Positions 40,740-47,856 of a stretch of DNA of 64,000 nt are shown here, piece after piece; position 1 is the stretch's first letter, and every line of letters begins with the position of its first letter. This stretch comes from Mycolicibacterium sp. CR10 (GTDB lineage Bacteria > Actinomycetota > Actinomycetes > Mycobacteriales > Mycobacteriaceae), in contig NZ_STGE01000009.1 of NCBI RefSeq assembly GCF_005222675.1, positions 248,001 through 312,000 on the forward strand. The letters run 5' to 3'. The position numbers were made by a program, and so were the translations under genes. The notes below the pieces were generated by a model. The model did not search any database and was not told the origin of the DNA. It saw only the letters and a list, made by a program, of their open reading frames with translations.

Positions 40740-41296
40740 AGGGCGCCCGCTGCCACGATCACCGTGGTGGCCGCGACGAACGGCCACACCGGCAGGCCGT
40801 CATCGGCGGGGTCGGTCGCTGGCGCCGCGGTGGTGGTCGCGGGCGCTGTCGCGGGTGTCGGAGCGGGCGTCGACGCGGACGTGGCGGTACCGCTGCCGCT
40901 GGACGTGGCGCGGTAGGTCCACGACCCCGACACGACGTGCCCGTCGGCGGACGTCGCCCGGTAGTTGACCGTGTACGCCCCGGCGGGACCACCCGGGCGG
41001 ACATCGACACTGATCACGGCACCGTCGACCTGGGGATCGCCGTCGGACCAATTGTCACCGTCGGGGCCGATCACGGTCATCGCTGCGAACTGCGCCTGCA
41101 TGGGCTCGTTGAACGTCGCGCTCACTCGCGGTGGCGGCTGTAGCAGCTCTGCGTTCTCTGCGGGATCGCTGGCGATCAGGGCGGCGTGTGCCCACGCGGC
41201 GCCGGCGGAGGCCAGCCCGCCCGCGACCAGCGCCAGCATCAGGGCAGCGACGGCGATCACGTGGGACAACGGTGCCCCACGCTGTTTTTCTGTCAT
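40715..41296 (-). CDS. CopC-domain copper-binding protein
   Basis: 193-residue exported protein. After the signal peptide the mature part starts AHAALIASDPAENAELLQPP, with the N-terminal His that is the CopC copper ligand, and the beta-barrel includes YTVNYRATSADGHVVSGSWTY with the second conserved His. A Thr/Pro/Ala-rich linker follows, then a C-terminal transmembrane helix and basic tail (WPFVAATTVIVAAGALWAVRRR), which anchors it to the membrane. First of a CopC-CopD pair. Confidence 0.87.
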   Translation of the reverse strand: MTEKQRGAPLSHVIAVAALMLALVAGGLASAGAAWAHAALIASDPAENAELLQPPPRVSATFNEPMQAQFAAMTVIGPDGDNWSDGDPQVDGAVISVDVRPGGPAGAYTVNYRATSADGHVVSGSWTYRATSSGSGTATSASTPAPTPATAPATTTAAPATDPADDGLPVWPFVAATTVIVAAGALWAVRRRS

Positions 41297-41332
41297 TCGA
41301 TTATGGCTTTCTCGGTCGTCGGGAGTCTTCGG

Positions 41333-41860
41333 TCAGCGGGCGAAGCCGTCCGGCGGACCCCGGAGCGACACAGACGCGGCGAGAAGAAGCCGCAGGCGCA
41401 GCGGTTGGTCGGCGTCCCGCGCAACCGCGACGACCGGCGCGGCCATCGGCTGCGCGGTGCGCCGGACCGAGACCCGGAGCACCCGCGACAGCACCTGGCA
41501 CAACCGGTCGCCGACTGTGATCAGCACCGCGCCGATCCCGACTGCGACGATGTGCGCCAGCGCCGCCGCGGTGGGCGCGGGTCCCGGATGGTGGCTGTGC
41601 CCACCGGCGGCGAGCACCAGGTGCCCGACGAGCTGGCCTGCGGCGAGAAAGCCGACCATGACCCGGATGTCGGCCGCACGGGGTACGACCGAAGCGAGCA
41701 CGCCCACCGTCACAGCGAGGACGAGAAGTTGGGCCGCCGCCGCCCCGGCCGGGATGGCACCTGCCCCGACGCCGTGCGCGGCGAGCGACAGCGTTGCGGT
41801 CAGGAGACCGGCCGCCGTGCCGCGCAGCCGCGCGGTATCGGGGACCGGGGCGTCAGACAA
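41333..41860 (-). CDS. Small integral membrane protein upstream of copC
   Basis: 175-residue protein with four or five hydrophobic helices. A loop contains GGHSHHPGP, three histidines suitable for metal binding. I do not recognise a named family, but its place directly upstream of copC-copD on the same strand (37-base gap) suggests a copper-related role. TTG start at 41860, 4 bases after the Rv3850-like stop; translation may depend on coupling. M. tuberculosis has a small membrane gene (Rv3851) at this place. Confidence 0.6.
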   Translation of the reverse strand: MSDAPVPDTARLRGTAAGLLTATLSLAAHGVGAGAIPAGAAAAQLLVLAVTVGVLASVVPRAADIRVMVGFLAAGQLVGHLVLAAGGHSHHPGPAPTAAALAHIVAVGIGAVLITVGDRLCQVLSRVLRVSVRRTAQPMAAPVVAVARDADQPLRLRLLLAASVSLRGPPDGFAR

Positions 41861-41864
41861 CGGG

Positions 41865-42521
41865 TCAGACCACGCCCAGGCGCGCCATGAGGTCGGCGTC
41901 GATCCCGTCGAGCTGGTCGGCGATCGCGGCGTGCGCAGCCTTCCGGCGCGCCGACGGCATGTTCTCGGCCGCGGTCACCGCGGCTGCGAGATCACCGAGC
42001 CGCGCGGTGATGGCGGCGACGAACTGCTTGGTCTCTTGATCCTTGGGCTTCTTCTCCGACAGCTGGCGCAGCGACTGCTCGGCGCCGGCGATCCGGGCCG
42101 AGAACTGGGCGCCGTGCCCGGAGAACTGCCCGAGTTGGCTCAGTGGGACGCCCAGCTTGTCGGCGCGGCGCTCGTCGATGAGCCCGCGCGCGGAGATGGA
42201 CGCGCGGTACACCAGAGGCACCACCACCGGAGCGAGCAACCGTGACACGGTGAGCGCCCTGCGAACTTTCGTGGGCGAGAACAACTTGCCTTCGCGGACC
42301 GCCTTCAGCTCGGTTTCAGCAACCTTGATGGCGGCCCGGTCGCTGTCGCGCTGCGCTTTCAGCTGAGCCTTCAGAGCACGGGTCTGAGCTTTCTGCTCGG
42401 ACTTGAACCGGCGGACCTCGTTCTTGGCCGACAGCCTGGCTTCGAGCTTGGCCTTCGCCTTGATCGCGCGGGCCTCAGCCCTCCGGGTAGCACGGGATTT
42501 CCGTCGCTTGAACAGGCTCAT
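41865..42521 (-). CDS. DUF6474 family protein (Rv3850-like)
   Basis: 218 residues, the length I remember for Rv3850. Residues about 1-75 are highly charged and helical (RRAEARAIKAKAKLEARLSAKNE type), probably a coiled coil. A hydrophobic segment RLLAPVVVPLVYRASISARGL follows, and the C-terminal half is again helical. It has no catalytic motif. ATG at 42521 gives MSLFKRRKS. In M. tuberculosis it directly follows espR; here three plus-strand genes intervene. Confidence 0.75.
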   Translation of the reverse strand: MSLFKRRKSRATRRAEARAIKAKAKLEARLSAKNEVRRFKSEQKAQTRALKAQLKAQRDSDRAAIKVAETELKAVREGKLFSPTKVRRALTVSRLLAPVVVPLVYRASISARGLIDERRADKLGVPLSQLGQFSGHGAQFSARIAGAEQSLRQLSEKKPKDQETKQFVAAITARLGDLAAAVTAAENMPSARRKAAHAAIADQLDGIDADLMARLGVV

Positions 42522-42734
42522 CCCTGCGGCCTCCCAGATCTTTTCGTCGACACATCCCGCCGGGTGTTCAGCGGTGGCGCTGACCAAACCCTAGCGTTCC
42601 GTACCCGCCGGGGTCTCCGCGCCCCGACGACCGAGGCGTTTGTCCGTCGCAGCAAACCGAGCACCGCGATTGTGCGAGAATCGGACCATCATCGGGGTCA
42701 GACGGCGCGTCGTGCGTCGAAGGGTGGTGTCGCC

Positions 42735-43976
42735 GTGGGTTCGCGTGCGCGTGTTGCCGCAGCGACCTGCCTTGTCGCCTCCGGCCTGCTGGTAGGCGGC
42801 CTCAGCTCCGTAACCGCGTTCGCCGTTCCCGGTCAGAGTGCCACGGGCGAGACCACGAAGTCCGGAAGCGACGAGGCCCCGCCGGCGGACCGCCAGAACG
42901 ACACTGCGGCACCGAAAGTCGAAGGTGATCGCGATGGCTTCCGAGACCCCGGTGCGGTCCATGGCGACCGGGACTCCGCGCCCCTCCCCGATGACGACAA
43001 CGTTCCGGTCGAGGTGTCGCCCAAAGATGTGCCCAGGGACGTGCCGAAGGACGACGTGCCACCCAAAGAGGAGGTGCCGCCGAAGGAGGAGGTGCCGCCC
43101 AAGGAGGAGGTGCCGCCCAAAGAGGAGGTGCCGCCCAAAGAGGACGTGCCGCCCAAAGAGGACGTGCCACCGAAAGAGGACGTGCCACCCAAAGAGGACG
43201 TACCGCCCAACGACGTGCCGAAGGACGAGGTGCCGCCCAAGGAGGAGGTGCCGGTGACGGACGAGTTGCCGCCCAAGGAGGAGGTGCCGCCGAGGCCCGT
43301 CCCCTGTGAGAAGGGCAAGGTTTGCGTGCCGTGGTGGCCCTGGCCGTTGCCGGAGCCGGTCCCCTGTGAGAAGGGCGACGTGTGCGTGCCCTGGTGGCCA
43401 TGGCCGTTGCCGCAGCCGGACCCTGACGACGACGGACAGTCGAGTGGCGGGGGTGGCTTCGGGGGTGAGGCACCGGGCGGCCTTCCGATCGGTATCCCGT
43501 TCCCGTTCCCCGACGTGCAGGTACCCGGGTTCTTCCCGCCGACGCGTGAGCCGGTGTCTCCGGATGTCCTGGACACGGTGCCCGGTGTCGGTGTGGCGCT
43601 GAGCGGAACACCGGTGGGAGCCCCGGTCAGCGTGCCCGTTCTCATCGCAGTCCCGACCGGTCTCGGGCCGACGGCAGCCGGCGGGACGGGTCCGGGCGTG
43701 CCTGCCGCTCCCAGGCTGGGCACCGCCGAACCGCCGCCCGCGCGTCAGCCGATGCCTGCCTCTGTGGGCAGCACTGTCGCGATGCCTGCGTCGTCCTACC
43801 GCGTCGGCTACGGGGAGTATCTGCGGAGTGCAGGAGTGTCGCAGATCGCTGCGCTGGCGGTGCCGGGAGTCGCGGGGATTCTGGTACTCACCGGCGCGGG
43901 CGGGTTTGTCGGGTATCGCCAGGCGAAGGCGGGACGTGCACTGCGGACCGCCGGGACCGCGCGGTTCATGAACTAA
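42735..43976 (+). CDS. Proline-rich repeat surface protein
   Basis: 413-residue exported protein. GTG start, signal peptide to about residue 35 (VAAATCLVASGLLVGGLSSV, VTAFA-VP). Residues about 108-155 are eight tandem VPPKEE/VPPKED units, then two copies of a 20-residue block VPCEKGxVCVPWWPWPLPxP with two cysteines each. A low-complexity Pro/Gly/Val region follows. Near the C-terminus is one transmembrane helix (ALAVPGVAGILVLTGAGGFVG) and a basic tail RQAKAGRALRTAG. It is predicted to stand on the membrane and extend through the cell wall. No known homologue is recognised. Confidence 0.7.
   Translation: MGSRARVAAATCLVASGLLVGGLSSVTAFAVPGQSATGETTKSGSDEAPPADRQNDTAAPKVEGDRDGFRDPGAVHGDRDSAPLPDDDNVPVEVSPKDVPRDVPKDDVPPKEEVPPKEEVPPKEEVPPKEEVPPKEDVPPKEDVPPKEDVPPKEDVPPNDVPKDEVPPKEEVPVTDELPPKEEVPPRPVPCEKGKVCVPWWPWPLPEPVPCEKGDVCVPWWPWPLPQPDPDDDGQSSGGGGFGGEAPGGLPIGIPFPFPDVQVPGFFPPTREPVSPDVLDTVPGVGVALSGTPVGAPVSVPVLIAVPTGLGPTAAGGTGPGVPAAPRLGTAEPPPARQPMPASVGSTVAMPASSYRVGYGEYLRSAGVSQIAALAVPGVAGILVLTGAGGFVGYRQAKAGRALRTAGTARFMN
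43056..43199 (+). repeat. 18-bp tandem repeat (8 copies) encoding VPPKE(E/D)
   Basis: Eight contiguous units of gtgccrcccaargaggas type, the first four ending GAG and the last four GAC, differing only at third positions and the last codon. The near-identity shows recent expansion and a potential for copy-number variation. Looser copies continue to about 43290. Confidence 0.92.
43299..43418 (+). repeat. 60-bp duplicated block encoding a Cys/Trp-rich 20-residue unit
   Basis: Two adjacent copies (43299-43358, 43359-43418) that differ at only a few bases and encode VPCEKG-(K/D)-VCVPWWPWPLP-(E/Q)-P. Each has two cysteines and three tryptophans. Confidence 0.9.
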
Positions 43977-43982
43977 CAGGAA

Positions 43983-44007
43983 CTGCTCACGTGGTGGATG
44001 TGAGCAG
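43983..44007. promoter_or_regulatory. Inverted repeat upstream of the ImmA/IrrE gene
   Basis: CTGCTCAC (43983-43990) and GTGAGCAG (44000-44007), perfect 8-bp arms with a 9-base spacer, followed by a GATAGTG -10-like word. Could be an operator for the metallopeptidase gene or an RNA stem ending the upstream message. Confidence 0.45.
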
Positions 44008-44038
44008 CGGATAGTGGACTCCATCGAGAGGGGGTTGT

Positions 44039-44530
44039 ATGCCTGCGAGTCGTCGCGTCACCCGCGCCGTCAGTGAGGTTCTCGATCTCGCCCCGCGGGC
44101 GGGCGAGGTGTCGCTGCCTCGATTGGTCAGTGCGGTCAGCGGGAACCGCGAGAGACCGATCGAACTGGCGACCGCGGACCTGCCGCCCGGGGTGTGTGGG
44201 CAGTGGCGTCAGTACTCGGACCGCGACGTGTTCCTGATCCAGAAGGGCCTGCCCGCCTGGGACCGGACGCTTGCTCACGAGCTCGGGCACCTCGTCCTGG
44301 GCCATGAGGGTATTCCGGTCGTTCAGGCGGCCGAGGAGATCACCGAGGTGGCCAGCTCCGACCTGATCGGGTACATGCTCAATCAGCGGACCGGCTGCAT
44401 GGGGCCCAGTGGCGAGGATCAGGAGCAGGAGGCTGAGGACTTCGCCGCGCTGCTCATCTACCGGCTCGGGCGGCTCCCGTCAGACCGGTCGTCGATCGTT
44501 CAGGTCCGGCTCGGAGAGGCGTTTGGTTGA
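44039..44530 (+). CDS. ImmA/IrrE-family metallo-endopeptidase
   Basis: 163-residue zinc protease. The HExxH motif is HELGHLVLGH at residues 80-89, with downstream acidic residues in QEQEAEDFAALLIYRLG providing the third ligand. ImmA-type enzymes cleave or inactivate XRE-family repressors, and IrrE-type ones respond to DNA damage. The neighbour on the plus strand is a DUF6545-type membrane protein (4-base overlap), and an HTH protein, EspR, is encoded just beyond on the other strand. agaggggg precedes the ATG. The target repressor is unknown. Confidence 0.82.
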   Translation: MPASRRVTRAVSEVLDLAPRAGEVSLPRLVSAVSGNRERPIELATADLPPGVCGQWRQYSDRDVFLIQKGLPAWDRTLAHELGHLVLGHEGIPVVQAAEEITEVASSDLIGYMLNQRTGCMGPSGEDQEQEAEDFAALLIYRLGRLPSDRSSIVQVRLGEAFG

Positions 44531-45738
44531 TCGTCTGGGTGATTGCCGGACTTTTAGGATTGGCCACCGGACTTCGCATCGGGTGGGCGCTGGTCAACAA
44601 GCAGTCCCTGGTGAGTACCGCGATGATCCTGGCGCTGGGGAGCCTTGGGGTCGTCGCTGCGCTCAACTGGCAGCCGCTGACGCTGCTGATCGACACCCTG
44701 CTGCGGTGGCCCAACATCTCGATGGGCCTCAGCCAGGTAGCGCTGATCGCCTGCGCGGCGGGCAGTTGCGTGATGATCACGACCGTCTCGTCGGTCCGTA
44801 CGCCGGCGGCCGCCAAGAAGATCGCGATGGCGCAGTACGGTGTCGCCGCGGTGATCGCCGTCGCGAGCCTGCTGGTCTTCTTCGCCGCGGAACAACAGCC
44901 GGAGATGTCGCCTGAGGAGTACCTCAAGCGCAACCTGGGCTCCGGCGGGACCTCACTGCCCTGGCTGCTCCCGCTCCTCTATGTGCTGCTGGCGCTGAGC
45001 CTGGTGGCATGGGCGGGGCTTCGGCACTCCAACCGCACCCGCCGCGGCCGGGCGCTGTTCGTCTTCACGATCGGAATCGTGCTGATCGTCCTCGCGTTGG
45101 CGTTCTTTCTGCTGCGCGCCGTCGGGACGACGGGACTCGTGGGGGTCGGGGCCGCCGCGACCCTGCTGGGCTGCGCCATGCTGATCGTCGCCGCCGGATC
45201 TCTGCTGCCCAGTCTGGAGGATTGGTTCGGGGCGCGGCGGGAACTGCGCACCATCGAGCCGATTCTCGACGAACTCGGTCGGCGGCACCCCGACGTCGGG
45301 ATCGGTGTGCGGCCGCGGGGTCCGCTGGTGTTCCGGGTCGCCGAGCGGATGTCGCTGATCTCCGATGCGCTGTTCCTGGAGGCTACCGCCGCAGACGGGG
45401 CACTGCACCGCGTGGATGCCGGGGGAACGCCACACGGGGCCGGCGATTTCGGCGATAACGGTGGCCCCGGAGGCCTAGGAGATCGCGGAGACCTCGGGGA
45501 CCTGGGAGACCTCGCCGACCAGGCGGACCTGGAGGTATCGCCGGTGGAGCAGGCCGGCGCAGTCGCGCGATGGATCTACGAGGGCGGCGCAGACGCGCCG
45601 GACGAAGGCTCGGCCGAATTCCCCGGTCTCGCGTGGTTACGCCAACCCGCCAGCTACTCGGACCGCGAGTGGATACTCGAGATCGCACGCCAATATCGAC
45701 GGCTCACGCTCGGCGGTGTCGATAACCGTTCATCCTGA
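44527..45738 (+). CDS. MAB_1171c/DUF6545-type polytopic membrane protein
   Basis: 403-residue protein with about seven N-terminal membrane helices (residues 1-230) and a cytosolic domain. This is the layout of the MAB_1171c/DUF6545 family, whose genes often sit with ImmA/IrrE peptidases in actinobacteria. The cytosolic domain starts GARRELRTIEPILDELGRRHPDV and continues AERMSLISDALFLEA. A Gly/Asp-rich repeat (GDRGDLGDLGDLADQADLE) interrupts it near residue 320. TTG or ATG-like start overlaps the peptidase stop, so the two are coupled. Possible membrane sensor for a peptidase-regulated switch. Confidence 0.7.
   Translation: MIVWVIAGLLGLATGLRIGWALVNKQSLVSTAMILALGSLGVVAALNWQPLTLLIDTLLRWPNISMGLSQVALIACAAGSCVMITTVSSVRTPAAAKKIAMAQYGVAAVIAVASLLVFFAAEQQPEMSPEEYLKRNLGSGGTSLPWLLPLLYVLLALSLVAWAGLRHSNRTRRGRALFVFTIGIVLIVLALAFFLLRAVGTTGLVGVGAAATLLGCAMLIVAAGSLLPSLEDWFGARRELRTIEPILDELGRRHPDVGIGVRPRGPLVFRVAERMSLISDALFLEATAADGALHRVDAGGTPHGAGDFGDNGGPGGLGDRGDLGDLGDLADQADLEVSPVEQAGAVARWIYEGGADAPDEGSAEFPGLAWLRQPASYSDREWILEIARQYRRLTLGGVDNRSS
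45466..45534 (+). repeat. Gly/Asp/Leu low-complexity repeat inside the DUF6545-type gene
   Basis: Imperfect 9-bp units of the type ggagacctc/gggacctgg encode GLGDRGDLGDLGDLADQADL. It looks like a recent slippage expansion within the cytosolic domain. Confidence 0.6.
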
Positions 45739-45778
45739 CGCGCGGTTCGCCGGCTTTCGCACCGACACCGCGGCCGGG

Positions 45779-46177
45779 CTAATTGTCGAGGTTCTCGCGA
45801 CGACGCAGTTCGTCGACCTTCGACGCGATGTCCTGCTTAGCCTCAGCGGACAGCCCGACCGTGCGTGCCGCAATGCGGCGAACGCCTTCGTCGCGCATCC
45901 CGGCGAGCCAGGTGAGCTCCTTGTCGAGCTTCTCGTAGTACTCGTCGTCGGTGAAGTAGGCGGGCTTGATCCGGAAGAAGTTGGCAAGCGCCGCCATCGT
46001 TGCCGCAGACGGGTTGGTTCGGTTGCCGGAGCGCAGCTGCGACAGGTACGGAGCGGACATGGTGACGCCCTCCGCCTTGAGCGCGGCGATTACCTCGGCC
46101 GAGGTATGAGGACCCCGTCCTGGCGGGTAGACGACGTCGAACAGACGATTCAGGCGAGCGGCAAACGTATTGCTCAT
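45779..46177 (-). CDS. espR: EspR, nucleoid-associated HTH regulator (Rv3849)
   Basis: 132 residues, the same as M. tuberculosis EspR. The N-terminal HTH covers TFAARLNRLFDVVYPPGRGP, SAEVIAALKAEGVTMSAPYLSQLRSGNRTNP and ATMAALANFFRIKPAYF. The C-terminal dimerisation domain follows (DDEYYEKLDKELTWLAGMRD). EspR controls ESX-1 substrate genes and cell-wall functions and acts as a nucleoid protein. ggaggtcaatccg precedes the ATG. It has a long upstream region, as expected for an autoregulated gene. Confidence 0.96.
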   Translation of the reverse strand: MSNTFAARLNRLFDVVYPPGRGPHTSAEVIAALKAEGVTMSAPYLSQLRSGNRTNPSAATMAALANFFRIKPAYFTDDEYYEKLDKELTWLAGMRDEGVRRIAARTVGLSAEAKQDIASKVDELRRRENLDN

Positions 46178-46691
46178 CGGATTGACCTCCACATACAAGA
46201 CAAGCGGTTTTCTAGGGCGGCGTATTTGCTGATCATCGTAGCGACAGTTGTGTCCACAACCAAGTGCAAACCGGAGAAAAGTTAACCCGGTTCTCAACTG
46301 TGGCCCGCCGCTACTGGTACGAACGACATCGGAGCGGCCCCTCGCGCCGACATAATACGGTGCGGTCAAGCAAATAATAACGGCACCGTAGCTAGCATAC
46401 GCCCGCCGGTTGCCAGCCGCTGTCACACGCGTGTCTTTGTTTACCGTGGGCAACTTCAGCATTGCTCGCCCCCGCGAGCAACGGCGTTTGCTCACAGGTT
46501 GTGAGAGCGTGGAATTTCGGTAGCGGACAACGATGCTCCACGCCATGTGAGGCCGTAAACCCGCGCAAAAGGCGCACACAAGTCAGCCCGTGTAAGTGTC
46601 AGTAGCCAATGGCATGCTGGCAGGGCCTGCAAGATTTTCCCCGCGCGGCGCCGTGTCGTGGGAATGAGCCTGGCTCCGTCCCGCGGGCGGT
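46178..46691. other. Long espR upstream/intergenic region
   Basis: 514 bases without a convincing gene between the espR start and the Rv3847-like gene stop. It is markedly less GC-rich than its surroundings in parts (46180-46480) and holds GTTGTG-TC-CACAAC at 46247-46260. In M. tuberculosis EspR binds several sites upstream of its own gene, so this is probably its autoregulatory region. No tRNA or ncRNA was recognised. Confidence 0.6.
46247..46260. promoter_or_regulatory. Palindrome in the espR upstream region
   Basis: GTTGTG-TC-CACAAC, perfect 6-2-6 inverted repeat, 70 bases upstream of the espR ATG. Candidate operator; the cognate protein is unknown. Confidence 0.45.
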
Positions 46692-47225
46692 TCAGGCGGC
46701 GAGCAGCATGGCCAGGATGGCGGTGTCCGGATGGCTGATCGGGTCGAGGCCGACTCGACTGACCATCGACGTCACCGTCCCATCGGACTCCGCCTCGACC
46801 CACGCCGCGCGGTGCTCCAGGCCCAGGTGTGGCAGCCCGGGCAGCAGCACGCAGCCCGACGCCGCGCCACTGCACTCGGGAAGTGACGGCATCGTCTCCG
46901 ACGGCGGGTGCAGCATCAGCAGTGCCGGGGGCTGGCGGTGCGCGAAATGGCCGGGCCCGACGGCGGACTCCCCGACCACGGTCCCCTCGGCGAGCACCAG
47001 CCCGACGGTGCCCGGCTCCGGCTGCTCCGGCAGTTCCTCTCGTGCACCGAAAATTGTTGTGGTGGAAAGCAATCCCGGCAGGGATGCCACCCGGACGGCG
47101 ACCATGAGGAGCTGCGCCCACTCTTTTGTCGAATCGGGCCAGCGGCCGGAGACCACAAATCCCTTGAGTGACCCACCCGAATGAAACGGGGCGATCTCGA
47201 TCGCCCGGCCGGATCCCAGATCCAT
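46692..47225 (-). CDS. Conserved hypothetical protein (Rv3847-like)
   Basis: 177 residues, the length I remember for Rv3847, in the syntenic place next to espR. The sequence alternates hydrophobic and polar strands (IEIAPFHSGGSLKGFVVSGRWPD, LLMVAVRVASLPGLL, TVGLVLAEGTVVGE, PALLMLHPP) and has no catalytic motif, signal peptide or membrane helix; two cysteines are near residues 120 and 126. ATG at 47225 has ggaggcgta in front. Function unknown. Confidence 0.75.
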   Translation of the reverse strand: MDLGSGRAIEIAPFHSGGSLKGFVVSGRWPDSTKEWAQLLMVAVRVASLPGLLSTTTIFGAREELPEQPEPGTVGLVLAEGTVVGESAVGPGHFAHRQPPALLMLHPPSETMPSLPECSGAASGCVLLPGLPHLGLEHRAAWVEAESDGTVTSMVSRVGLDPISHPDTAILAMLLAA

Positions 47226-47350
47226 TACGCCTCCCGGTGTCCGCCAGCAAATGCCCGACACGACTGTGGGTCGATGCGCTCAGAATGAGGCAGGCCCCCA
47301 CTGGCACGCAAGTGGACACGAGTGCAAACGTGTGACGAACGGAAAACAAA

Positions 47351-47388
47351 CGAAACCCGGCTCGGTCCTCAGACCGAGCCGGGTTTCG
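47351..47388 (-). terminator. Strong rho-independent terminator of sodN
   Basis: Two 17-base arms (47351-47367 and 47372-47388) pair perfectly around the 4-base loop ctca. On the minus strand the stem is followed by a T-rich tail (TTTGTTTT), and it lies 23 bases after the sodN stop. The clearest intrinsic terminator in the window. Confidence 0.92.
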
Positions 47389-47411
47389 TCAGTTGTGGTG
47401 CGCGAGGTGCG

Positions 47412-47834
47412 TCAGGCGGGCGGGTAGACGCCCATGCCCTTGGCCTTCTCGGTCTGCCAGAAGATGTCGGAGATCTCGTCGATGGTCTTCAGTAGCTTCT
47501 CGGCGACCGCGACGTCGAGTGACTTCTTCACATCGCCGGCGCCGTGGACGCCGTCCCAGAACAGCTGGTGCAGGTTGGGGAACTGCTCGAAATGGTCCTT
47601 CGTGAAGAAGTCGGCCCACAACACCATCAGGTGATGCTTGACCTCTTCGGCGCGCTGCTCCTTGATGAGGATGGCGCGGGTCTTGAAATGGTCGTCGTCC
47701 GAATCGTGGTACTTCTGAAGCGTCTTGAGGCAGGACAACGCCTCGATCTTGGCTTGCGCGGGGTCATATACACCGCAGTAGAGGTCGCAATGGGCATGGG
47801 CGGGGGTGGCGTTGTCGAAGAGTCGATGCAGCAT
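47412..47834 (-). CDS. sodN: Nickel superoxide dismutase precursor SodN
   Basis: 140-residue precursor. The first 14 residues (MLHRLFDNATPAHA) are a propeptide removed to expose His1. The mature nickel hook reads HCDLYCGVYD, with His1, Cys2 and Cys6 as ligands; position 5 is Tyr where the known family consensus (HCDLPCG) has Pro. The four-helix bundle follows, e.g. LKTLQKYHDSDDDHFKTRAI and KHHLMVLWADFF. It removes superoxide; the enzyme is a homohexamer in the cytosol. It diverges from its maturation protease and ends in a strong terminator. In M. tuberculosis this position holds sodA. Confidence 0.93.
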   Translation of the reverse strand: MLHRLFDNATPAHAHCDLYCGVYDPAQAKIEALSCLKTLQKYHDSDDDHFKTRAILIKEQRAEEVKHHLMVLWADFFTKDHFEQFPNLHQLFWDGVHGAGDVKKSLDVAVAEKLLKTIDEISDIFWQTEKAKGMGVYPPA

Positions 47835-47856
47835 GGCCTTAACTTACCCTTTGGGT

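Noticed and set aside
43056..43199. Regular repeats as a CRISPR array
   Set aside because: Units are 18 bp, without spacers, in frame inside a protein gene.
42591..44024. Minus-strand frame rich in LFGRH/Gly-Thr-Ser repeats
   Set aside because: Mirror image of the VPPKEE repeat of the plus-strand gene; repeat DNA keeps several frames open.
46380..46620. tRNA gene near espR
   Set aside because: I looked for the T-arm motif and a cloverleaf in this non-coding region and found none.
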